From NCBI GenBank assembly GCA_003254885.1, contig QANT01003046.1:23213-87212 (forward strand): a stretch of DNA of 64,000 nt. The letters run 5' to 3'. A program made the translations under genes and the position numbers. This DNA comes from Purshia tridentata (taxonomy: Eukaryota; Streptophyta; Magnoliopsida; Rosales; Rosaceae). Under the pieces are notes generated by a model. The model ran no database searches. It worked only from the letters and a program-made list of their open reading frames with translations, and had not been told where the DNA came from. Below are positions 22,743 through 32,479 of this stretch, in pieces. Each line of letters begins with the position of its first letter. Within the stretch, counting starts at the first letter, position 1.

Positions 22743-23545
22743 AGAGCTTGGGCTCTCTGTTTGGTGTTTGAGTATGTAAATTTTGGTTTAGTGGTTTGGC
22801 TTTTAGTTGTGATTTGTAAACTCGGCATTAGGATGAATAAATAGATCTACGTGGAGTGGAGTCCTAAACAAGTAGTAGAACATTTGGGACCTCACCCTCA
22901 TGGCTATGTAAGTGTACTAAAGCTAAAATGCATTGGAGGGTCGTTTGTGTTCTACTGTTAAGTGCAGTGAGCTAAACCCACATAGATCGTCTTTTCTGGT
23001 TCATTTTGGTGTGCTAAGTAAAAATGACATTGAAGGCTCATTGTATTAAGGATTTCTCGTGATCTATTTTGTCCGCTAACCCTCTCATGGTTCACATGAA
23101 AGTAGCTGCGTTAGAGTAGCATTCAATCAACTTAACTAAACGCAACTCAACTGTTGCTTATTGTATGCCTGAGGGAACAGTCCCTGCTTCCCAAAAATGG
23201 CATGGCAAACTTTTGTGCTACAAAATGAACTGTTCTGACAAACGAAGCTTATAGAGGAAGCAAAGTACAACATGAAACCGAATGTAATAAAACTTTAATA
23301 CAAAGTGGACAAGTTACAAAAACCAGAGGAATTTATAAACATCCGCTTCTTTTATTTCCCATTTCTGAAGGCCCTATATAATGTTCATAAAATATGATCG
23401 AAAACAGGTTACTTCAAAGTGATTTTTCATCTTCGTAGACCTATTCTGTATATTAAACTTTTTATTTGGTAAATTAGAAGCGTCTTGTTCTACATCAACA
23501 AGTAACTAGAACTAATATGCTATGGACCAAAACTGAAAACAATCA
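22743..23545. other. HSP20 3' UTR and spacer before the tRNA
   Basis: Probable 3' UTR in the first 150-200 bases, then intergenic DNA. No gene is supported. Confidence 0.6.
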
Positions 23546-23617
23546 GTCGTTGTAGTATAGTGGTAAGTATTCCCGCCTGTCACGCGGGTGACCCGGGTTC
23601 GATCCCCGGCAACGGCG
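23546..23617 (+). tRNA. tRNA-Asp (anticodon GTC)
   Basis: A 72-nt cloverleaf without intron. The acceptor stem GTCGTTG pairs with CAACGGC with one G-T pair, and the discriminator base is G, as expected for tRNA-Asp. Box A is TAGTATAGTGG and box B is GGTTCGATCCC. The anticodon stem CCCGC/GCGGG encloses the loop CTGTCAC, placing GTC at 23579-23581. It decodes GAC/GAT. The CCA end is not encoded, as is normal in nuclei. Confidence 0.97.
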
Positions 23618-23620
23618 ATA

Positions 23621-23628
23621 TTTTTTTT
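23621..23628 (+). terminator. Pol III terminator of tRNA-Asp
   Basis: A run of eight T starts 4 bp after the tRNA end, the standard RNA polymerase III stop signal on the sense strand. Confidence 0.85.
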
Positions 23629-25180
23629 GGCATAACTTTGACCCAAAGAAAAGCACAATCGTAAGTCCATTATTCATCAACCACAAACCTGCACTTAAGA
23701 AACCCTTTTGAATTTTGACCCATTGAATTGAAACCCTTTGAATAAAAAAAGGTCAAACTTAGGCAGATAATCTACTTGAACACAAACTGAAAAGATATAA
23801 AAAAGAATGAAACATTCACGAATTTTCCAAGCATACTATAATCTTGGCCTGCTCCATCATTAAACTTTATCCCACTCTGTGCAATTCTTTTAAACCTCAT
23901 TGGTTTTTCACCATCTTCAATGAGCATTGCTTTGCATTCATATTGTACATGCCAAATGATGGACACGGACAAAGGTGATTTAGTTGTCATTATGCTGAAG
24001 TAAAGGTTGTTCTCTGGACATTTACAAATTAATTCATCACCCACATATTGATAATTTTAGGGGCTAATGAACCTGCTTAACACTTACCACATGAAACTAC
24101 AAGGTGTGTTGTTATTCATCATCTCTTCACGCTCAAAACATACATGGTACAGAACTAATATATTCAAAGTGCAAATGCATATCAGTGGTAAAGCTATACA
24201 AAGTAAACTAAGTTAGGAAAGCAAACAATCTCTAGTTTCTAGATATGTACAAGTACAACCCTCTTATTATTAGTCTCCAAAAAGACATGGTCACTTACAG
24301 ACCAGCTTTACCAACTCAAATTCAGGTAATACATGCTGAAGAAATTTTGGTGACAAAGATACAATATTTTTCTCCCCTCATGCTCTCTTCCACTATTTAG
24401 GTATTGCAAAAAACTTTAAAAAAAATCTCTACCAAAAAAAAAAAAAAAACTTAAAACAATAAATGAGCACCAAAAAACTTAAAACAAGACTATAGTCCAG
24501 GTGGTATTTGTGTAAAAAAGCCAAACAATAAATGAGCACCAAAAAACTTAAAACAAGAAGCAAGCCTGTGGATCTTCAAAAATTGCATTACAAGTTGCAA
24601 ATCTCTACTTTTGACAGGTGCACAAAACGAGATATTATCTTTGCTTGCTCCTTTTTTTTTTTTTTTTTTNTTTTTTTTTTTCCTGGTTGGGAGGTGAGGA
24701 TAGGTGATAAATAGCAATCGAAAACATGCTTACAATCCATCCAAACTCATGGATGTGCTTATCAAGTTATCCCCAACACCGAAATGCTTTTCATCTAAAT
24801 AGCTTTGAACCACATTGTCATGTTTATGGGTCTCTTCTCTTTGTTTAAGTACTCTACTGAAGAAACTCAGGTTTTTTTTATCTACATAGTCTACATTGAT
24901 ATTTTTAACCTAGAAAAATGGGATCTGATCTTACAGATTTCAAGTACCACATAAGCATTTATATACAAAGCAAAATGGAAAACAGTTTGGCCACTTGCAG
25001 GACATCTTCCCCTGTATGTAAAGTAATTGTAACATCATCATAGAAACAAGTCAAGCAACCATAACAACATTCGATACATCAAACACCAAAGATTTCATTA
25101 TACAGATTACAAAAAACAATTATAATCTGAAAATTCAAAGATCTACTTAGTTAAACAACACTTCTGTTACTCTATATACC
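23629..25180. other. intergenic, includes 3' UTR of the minus-strand CIR-N gene
   Basis: No gene is supported. A 36-bp direct repeat (24454-24489 and 24523-24558, beginning AAACAATAAATGAGCACC) brackets 33 unique bases. A long T-run at about 24652-24681 contains an undetermined base at 24670. The last few hundred bases are probably the 3' UTR of the minus-strand gene. Confidence 0.6.
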
Positions 25181-25849
25181 TCACCTCCTAGAAAACCCTC
25201 TATCCTTAAAAGCAGCTGCATCTTTTCGGCTCTTGTTCAGAAGCAAAGTCCGTTCCCTTTCCTTCTCTCGCTTCTCCCTTCTCAACCGTTCTTCCCTCAA
25301 TTCTTCCAATGTCTTCTTTCCACTCTTGTTCTTCTTCTCCTCCTTGACCCCTCTTGATGATTCATCATCCTCACCACTCTCATCATTTGCATCCGCACTT
25401 AGCTTTTCAAGGTACCATGGCAGTTTAACTCCTTTACCAGCAACTCCATAGCCCAATTTATACTTCTCATCCTCTGCTGTCACAACCCTCGGCTTCGCTT
25501 CCTCTTTCTTCATCTTCTTATTCTTCTTAAACCCATCTTTAGCATCATCTCCCTCCTTCTCCAACCCCTTAATAGGGTCAAAAATCTTAATCCCTTCAAA
25601 GAGATTAATATGACCCGGCTTCGATTCCACTTCAGCAGGCTGCTCAGCTTGGATCAACGGAGCCAAGCCACGGGCAACCCGGAGCTGCTCAAGACGGTAC
25701 TCAGCATCCCGCTTTCGCGACTGTTCACGCTTGAGCTGCTCTTCTTTGGCAGCAGCTTCTTCATCCTGCCGCACCTTCTCTCTGTTATCAAAGTTGTACA
25801 CATTCCACCGCTTCTGGGGCAGTATATTCAGACCTCCGTGACCTCCCAT
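25181..25849 (-). CDS. CIR N-terminal domain protein, LENG1-like
   Basis: The coding exon encodes 222 residues. It opens MGGHGGLNILPQKRWNVYNF, the conserved start of the CIR-N (CBF1-interacting corepressor N-terminal) domain of the leukocyte receptor cluster member 1-like family, followed by a long charged helix (REKVRQDEEAAAKEE...RLEQLRVARGL) to about residue 56. The rest is charged and low-complexity, with a Lys/Glu-rich region and an arginine-rich C-terminal coil (LEELREERLRREKREKERERTLL). Related CIR-N proteins are nuclear and tied to pre-mRNA splicing; the exact role of this subfamily is not established. The in-frame ATG at 25849 is chosen because the family begins with MGG. A 5' UTR intron is likely at 25881-26104, since minus-strand TATGCAG/GTAAAG and GCAG/GTATTG are good acceptor and donor sites. 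Confidence 0.88.
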   Translation of the reverse strand: MGGHGGLNILPQKRWNVYNFDNREKVRQDEEAAAKEEQLKREQSRKRDAEYRLEQLRVARGLAPLIQAEQPAEVESKPGHINLFEGIKIFDPIKGLEKEGDDAKDGFKKNKKMKKEEAKPRVVTAEDEKYKLGYGVAGKGVKLPWYLEKLSADANDESGEDDESSRGVKEEKKNKSGKKTLEELREERLRREKREKERERTLLLNKSRKDAAAFKDRGFSRR

Positions 25850-26147
25850 TACTACTTTTAACTTCAAATTACAGCTTTACCTGCATATAAAATGAAAAAA
25901 CGATCAATTGGGTTTTTGCCAAAAAAGAATCAAACTTTGATAGGTCAGACTCAGAAAGTTTTTTAGGTAAAGATTCGATTATGTAATTTGGACAAAAGAG
26001 TTTAAAAGAAAACGAAACCAGGGTTCCGAAGGCTATGTAAATGGCTGCATAGAATTGAATTTAGGTTACGTAAACGAAATACGATTCCGAGTTAAATTCA
26101 ATACCTGCATACGGAATTCGAAAAATAGAATTGTGCAAAGCTATAAA

Positions 26148-26156
26148 TTAGGGTTT
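26148..26156 (-). promoter_or_regulatory. telo-box upstream of the CIR-N gene
   Basis: AAACCCTAA on the minus strand is the telo-box common in promoters and first introns of plant genes for ribosome biogenesis and RNA processing. Here it lies just upstream of the proposed 5' UTR intron. Confidence 0.5.
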
Positions 26157-26375
26157 CGGAAACGAAAAAAAGGAAATTGGTGAAATTAAGACGGGCTGCA
26201 AATCACATACTGCAAATTAGAATGGGATAGTAATCGATGCAATATATGATGTACAAACATAAACTTATAAGATACAAACAACCAACAAAGACCATAACTT
26301 ACAGCTTCTTAAGACTCAAAGAACAGAGGAGAACCCAAAAAGGGAACGCGTGGTCTACTGGGTTGGGTTTTGCCG

Positions 26376-26383
26376 TATTTATA
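26376..26383 (-). promoter_or_regulatory. TATA box of the CIR-N gene
   Basis: TATAAATA on the minus strand about 270 bp upstream of the proposed 5' UTR donor site would place transcription start near 26345-26350. Confidence 0.5.
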
Positions 26384-27427
26384 CCTTTTCTTTTCTTTAT
26401 TTTTTCCGTTTTGTTTGTTTTTTATTTTATTTTTCTTTAAATACCAAATCTTAATAATCTTTCCTTTTTGTAGCATCGTAATATTTCCTTGTTTTAGCCT
26501 AATAATTTTTGCTTTTAAATACAATAATTCGATAAATTTTTGGATTATATATAGATATAATTTTTTTTGTTATATTGGAGGAAAATCATTATCCTTAGCT
26601 CACTCACTTTCACTATTTGGACTAACCCAAAGACTTAGATTAGATGCTTGTTGAAAAGTCATTTATACTCTTTTTGCTTTTTTAGGGCTAAAAACTTATC
26701 TTCCATTATATTTTCTTATTTATAATTAAATATTAACATCTTTTACTTAAAAAAAAAATTTCATTGAAAAGTTTTAAAGAAAAAAAAGACAATGTTAAAT
26801 GAGTAGTGTTTTCAAGTTCATTTTCACCAATTTAATATTTTTGTCTTTTTTATTTTTATTTTATAGAATTGCTCAAGTAAATTAAGAACATCTGGCGCCA
26901 ATGAAGATCATGCTGAATATATTATATCTTTATTTGTGCAGGTGAAGTGGGAAATGGCTGATGAGAAGACTGAATGGCATGAACATAACTTGAACCGAGG
27001 GATTGTTCTTGTGCCCGCTTTAAAAGTCGATGTCATCACACATTTAAGGGCAAAGAGTGTAAGGCTACGAAGTTTTGATTAATTTTATTGTAAGCTGTCA
27101 TTCTTTTTAATTGAATTTGTTGGGGGGGTTGAAAGTGGACTTGGTTGACCACTTTGTGAAATTAGACATACAAGCTATCACATTGCATATTCATAAAAGC
27201 AACAACAAAAAGAAAAACAATGTGCATGAAGCAGCAAACACACATTTCACATTCAGATCATTATATATGTAACATGGAAATGCACCCATTAGCAATTTAG
27301 AATGTAGACTTCTTACACTGCAATCCTTTCTGTTATACAGCCCTATTTTATAAGTATTACTATCTAGGTATACAAAGAGGTACCATTATGAGCAACCAAA
27401 GTTCAGTTGTCTGCCTCAGCCATCCCT
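26384..27427. other. intergenic between two minus-strand genes, with an unexplained open segment
   Basis: Mostly AT-rich DNA, with the 3' UTR of the multi-zinc-finger gene at the right-hand end. The plus frame at 26870-27081 is open without an ATG near its start. It contains a coding-like stretch (KWEMADEKTEWHEHNLNRG) preceded by a splice-acceptor-like TTTGTGCAG at 26933-26941. I do not recognise it; it may be an exon remnant or transposon piece. Confidence 0.4.
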
Positions 27428-30400
27428 TCAGAAAATAAAGTCACTAAGCTGAATACGCTTGTCTTTCTGGGAACTCCTACTGATAATATATGCACTGTCT
27501 TCCAAACCAGCATTCACACAGTTCATCCGATGCCTGCAGCATCAACAAGCCATAAAGAAGATCAATGACATGATATCGAAGCCATAACGTAAAAAGCAGA
27601 AGATAACAGTACTAATATACTTACCAGTCAAAGTGATCTTCACAGCAAATAGAACCTGATATGATCGAAATCCCAGTGCCTTTCCTGCACCACAAGTGCA
27701 CATTTATCTATTAGACACCGATGGATCATTTTGTTTATAGGAAAATGAAAAATAAATATAAGCATTATGATCTTTTACGATTGTTTTGTTTTATCCTTTA
27801 ACTTTTTAAATTCAAGTTAGTCTATCTTTTATTCATCTAATCCCTGAGATTCCATCCCTTGAACTTTTATTTAAGAAAACTCTCAAGATTCCTCTTCTTT
27901 TTTTTTGTCTTTATTCTTTTGTATAAGTTTGTTAATTTTGAATGAATAAAAAAGAACATCAGTCCTTAAGTCTTTTTAATTTCAGGCCAAACCAAAGGTA
28001 GCAAGATGTAAATAACCCGAAATATAATTGAAAAATAAACAGCAATTCCAGTCACCCATTCCATACCAAGTTGCAGTATACATGTCATAGAACTTATCAA
28101 AAGCTTTATCAAAACAGTACTGGCATGTCAAAAGATCCTTGATGTCAGTCACCTTGCATGTTAATTTACAACATTTCACCTGCACCAATAAAATATAAAT
28201 TACTAAACATCATAGGAAATAGCCACTGAATGATAGGAATCATAGGTCCTAACATGTACCAGGATTTTATGGTTTACCCTTAAATGCATATATCATGATT
28301 TCAATCGTGAGTTACATAGTAGTTCTTTTCTTTTTACAAGGAAGCAAAAGTCAGTAAATAAATAATAACCAATGCAAGGTAAGAGGGAGTTATTCTACAT
28401 TTGGGCCCACCACTTACATTAGTGTTTGTGATAACTATGAAGCCAGAGAGACTGCGTGTCCTCACAGCTTCCCAGAAGAAGATGGTAAAAGAAGCAAAAC
28501 AAAAGCTTTAAAAGAATGGTTTGATTTACTCCCCTAAGCTCAGTGAAAGAAGTATATACTTATTCATGTTGTATGCTGTCCGCACTTACATAAACTATTA
28601 CAACAAGATCTTATACAAATTAAAATGTCAGCCTCAAACTATTGGACAGGTTAGTGTTTATACATCATCTCTTGCTTCTCTAAAAAACTTAGGTAAACAG
28701 TGAGGCAAAGTACCCACCAGACGAGAGAGTTTATGAGAATAATAGTGTCGATGAGATGGATGCCTCTGTATATGCTCATTCAAATGACCTGCACTGGAAA
28801 TTATGATTATATGTCTATCAATGCTCTGGGTGCCGGAGCAAGAAATTTCAACATGAATGAAGATGTTCATCAATAAATATCTAGATTAATTTGCAAGCCA
28901 ATGGACAACATCCAACTACTATTTTTTTGAGAAGAACATCCAACTACTATTCACTCCCTTATGTTAATGTTATTTATGATGGATGTTCTTTTCCTCAAGT
29001 ATTATTCACTCCCTTATGTTAACTTGCTTCTTTACCATTTGTTTTGTCCCATGAATGAATGGTACAAAAGCAACAAAAGATTCTACAGAACCATGTCAGA
29101 GCATAAAAACATATTAAGTGGTTGAAGTATTTATCTGAAGAGCATTTCTACTTTCAAACTGATTTGAAATGCAAGAAAAGCAAACAACACAACCTGATTC
29201 ACAAATCATGAAAGATAAATTATAAATTCCATGCTAAAAATTTCAAAAGAAAAACATAATTCAAATAAATAGTCTACTCATCATGCAATTTCGGTTGCAA
29301 ACAGGTTCATCTGCTAATAATGATTATTGACATGCCAAAAAAGTTGTAACATTCGTGAAATGTATTATAAACTGGTAGCTGTAGATTAAGAAATGAAAAT
29401 TACTCCATAAGTAAACTAAATATCAGTCTACAGAATAAAAAACTATACTGCTTACTTGTCACAGAGGGCAATGCTACAATCAAGGCAAGTGCCCAAAGTT
29501 AATGAGCTGTAGCATTCATTGCACCTTGCAGCTGACATGTTTTTGCCTATCTGGTGGCATCTGCATACACAAAACAGCCACAAAAGGGTTCAAGCAATAA
29601 ATGCCAAAAGGGAAAGAAGGCAAAATAAGACAACTGTTTACAAAACTAAGATTCCAAACCTTCTGTACAATGCAAGAAGGTCAGCGGCTATTGAATTGGA
29701 TTTGCTTTGGCCCAATCTCACCTAGACGAGACATAGATTTAATAAGTTATACCATCTCTTTTTCACTTCTTTTTCATTCATTACAAAGGCTAATCATGGC
29801 AGCAGTAAAGTGCAGGCTCATAGATATAACTAAAAATAATAATGAACCTGGTTACTTGTCAGTGCCAAACAATCTTGAGCAAGGTGTCCAGGCCTCTTAC
29901 ATTTCCAACTACACAGACAAATTCACAACTAAAGGTGAATAAAGAGCTAAAATGATCAGAAAATGTATTTTATACTTAATAAGTGCATTTATTTAGAGAA
30001 ATATAATGGCAGAAAAATCTATAATACCAGAAGTTGCCAGTGCATGGAATCAACATTAATGCCAGTTTTTACACTTCAGAAACTTAGATGAACCACAAAA
30101 AAGATGTTTAACAACACAAATACCATTCATAAGTAGAAAGACTGGAGCTCTTCTTGGACCAGCGATTGCGTTCACAATCCCAAGTATCCTCACCCAAATC
30201 ATGCATTGGTAAGGTACATTTGGGTCTAGATGAGGAGACATCTGGGCGTTGATTGCTTAAGGGCTTCTGAGAAAATAACAAGCGGGAGGGCTTCAGACTA
30301 ACAGAAGCAATAAACTAAACATTAGAACAAACTTGTAAATTTGTAATGCTAAACACCTTCACAACTTTACGAGCTTCCAATAGCTCAGTTTTGCACTCCA

Positions 30401-32338
30401 TGCTGCAGATGTCGTCATCGGTCTATTTCAATAGACAAACACTACTTAGTGTCTAGAGATAATCGTGCAGGGGGGACAAGGAGACTCAGTAAGTAGAAGT
30501 TTAAAAATATGTAATATGCAGATCACAAAACATCAGAGCCCACCTCGTCGCATATATATTCTCCATATCTACCACATATTACACAAACAGGTTCTCCTGG
30601 ATGAGGGAAACGTTGTTCACTTCTGCTCTTTACTCGATCAGATTCATCTATGTGACCTGAAAGAAGTATACCAAGAGAAGTACCATAAAAAAGTGCCAAT
30701 CAATGAAGGCCTGGTTGATTAGCCACGTTAAAGTTATAAAAATAGTTATTTATTAGACAAAAACATCAATGAATGCATATGCTTTAGCTGATTCACCTAA
30801 CCCAGTTAAATTTTGACACTATAGAAGAGACATTATCAGCAAACTCATGTATTTTTCTGCATTTCTTTATACAAGAATAACTAACCAGAATTTGGAGGAT
30901 CCTGCTTCTCTTCAAATTCTGAAGAAGTACTTTCATCGCCTATATTTTCAAATTACAATGTATAAACATTGGCTGCAAAATCCAAAAATCTAGCAGTTGA
31001 CAAACTTCTACTAGTAGCAAGCAAAATCATAGACCAAAACCAAAGAATGGAGGAGTGAGAAGCAGAAAAAGTTGCCAAAGCTACCCTAAGCAAAAGTTGC
31101 CTCACTAGATAACGTAAAGCCAAAAAATAACTTACCAGTAAACGGTATCCAAAATTTAACAAAGTGGACATTCATGGTCACATGATGAACCGTACCAGTA
31201 CCAAGTTACCAGTATAATCACAAAGTTCCAAAAAGTTAAGTAAACGGTATCCAAAATTTAACAAAGTGGACATGCATGGTCACATGATGAACCGTACCAG
31301 TACCAAGTTACCAGTATAAACACAAAGTTCCAAAAAGTTTGATAATAAGACGTGCATTTTTTTTTTTCTTTTTGCGTGTAAAGTTGAATCCAACACCCCT
31401 TTGCCCTGGTCCACTTAAATGAAGAAAACCAACTAATCAATAACCTCAAATCATTTTACTATTTTACTACTAGTGATTTCCTTTTAACATTTCTTTTTTG
31501 GTTTCAATAAGTAAAATTAGTAAATTAATCGCCCTTGAACTCATTATCCATAAGTCAACCAAAACTGAACTGTAATCTCATCAAACTGCAAGTGAGCCTT
31601 AATCAATTCTAAAATTGCTGAAACTTCAACACAATAACACAAAACCACAAGAAATACTTACTTTCATATTGTACCAAATTCAAACACGAATTAGAAGCTC
31701 CCTGCGATCCCTGCCACATAAAGGAGCCGAAACCAAATCTCAAAATGCGACATTAATCAACTAAAATGCAAACAAATTAAACGGCAACAACTTCAATTAC
31801 CAAATCATCCGCAGTTAATTCTTCATAACCCTTCGTTGCACAAAGTTCTTTCCTGCTCATGCATTTCACAAACTAATTTAATAAGCAATAAGTTAGAAAA
31901 AAAACAACAACAATTTGAATTTGATAAATGGCATTAAAAATTTAGAATCAGCTTTTGCCTTCTCTTGTCTATGTAGTCCTGGTGAGACATAGGTCCCTCT
32001 TTCTCTTCGATTTCAATTTCGAGGTTCGGACAACGAGTCGGAGGTGGTTTCGGATTGCGCTGGCGTTTACGACATGCCGTTTTGCCGTGCGCAGGTGGAG
32101 GCAGTTCTTCAACCGGTGAAGCATTGCCGGTGGCGACGTTGTAAGCTGAAAGTAGCGGAAATTGAGGTAAACAAACCAAAACGCAGCGTTTGGAGGTCTG
32201 TTTTGATCGATGAGAAAAAAAGAAGAAGGTAAACGGTGCCTACTGCGTACCTTTCAGGTTCTGAAGAACGGAGGAGAGACTGAGATCTTTCTTGTAAGTA
32301 ATGGAAGGATTCTTGTAGAAATTTGTCCTCGTCCCCAT
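27428..32338 (-). CDS. multi-zinc-finger protein: HIT-like, CCHC knuckle and a Cys/His-rich C-terminus
   Basis: Fifteen minus-strand exons: 32251-32338, 31959-32145, 31801-31852, 31662-31710, 30886-30939, 30544-30656, 30357-30422, 30124-30266, 29848-29908, 29660-29721, 29456-29560, 28718-28793, 28067-28179, 27625-27684, 27428-27533. Phases agree throughout, giving 444 residues beginning [18 protein letters not shown]. Residues 168-191 ([14 protein letters not shown]...CSMEC) resemble the HIT-type zinc finger of plant DEAD-box helicase RH41, but no helicase follows. Residues 251-264 are a perfect CCHC knuckle (C-x2-C-x4-H-x4-C). Residues 305-343 (CNEC...CLDC...CDNAGHLNEH...H) look like a B-box or ZnF-UBP-like module, followed by more Cys pairs. 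The combination suggests a nuclear RNA- or protein-binding adaptor; function is not known to me. Intron 2 starts with GC. Two GGCCCA/TGGGCC motifs upstream fit housekeeping expression. Confidence 0.82.
31138..31340. repeat. 102-bp tandem duplication in intron 4 of the multi-zinc-finger gene
   Basis: Two near-identical units start at 31138 and 31240 (GTAAACGGTATCCAAAATTT). They differ at a few bases (ACATTCATGG/ACATGCATGG; TATAATCAC/TATAAACAC). The duplication lies in intron 4 (30940-31661) and does not touch an exon. Confidence 0.9.
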
Positions 32339-32438
32339 TTCTAGCTCTGCGTGTTTTGCAGAGTAACTAACATATAGAAGAGGTTTGGTGTTCGATGAAG
32401 AAGAAGAAGAAGAAGGGGGTGATGGGCAGGAAAGAATA

Positions 32439-32479
32439 GGCCCAAGAGAAAGTGATATTGGGCCTCTTTGAGATGGGCT
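32439..32479 (-). promoter_or_regulatory. site II-type motifs of the multi-zinc-finger gene
   Basis: Three TGGGCC/TGGGCT-type elements occur within 41 bp (GGCCCA at 32439, TGGGCC at 32459, TGGGCT at 32474), 100-140 bp upstream of the minus-strand ATG. Such clusters are typical of TCP-regulated housekeeping promoters. A GAA trinucleotide run lies between them and the gene, near 32396-32414. Confidence 0.5.

Noticed and set aside
27428-32338. DEAD-box RNA helicase 41 as identity of the zinc-finger gene
   Set aside because: Only the HIT-like finger resembles RH41; none of the helicase motifs (DEAD, SAT, HRxGR) is present.
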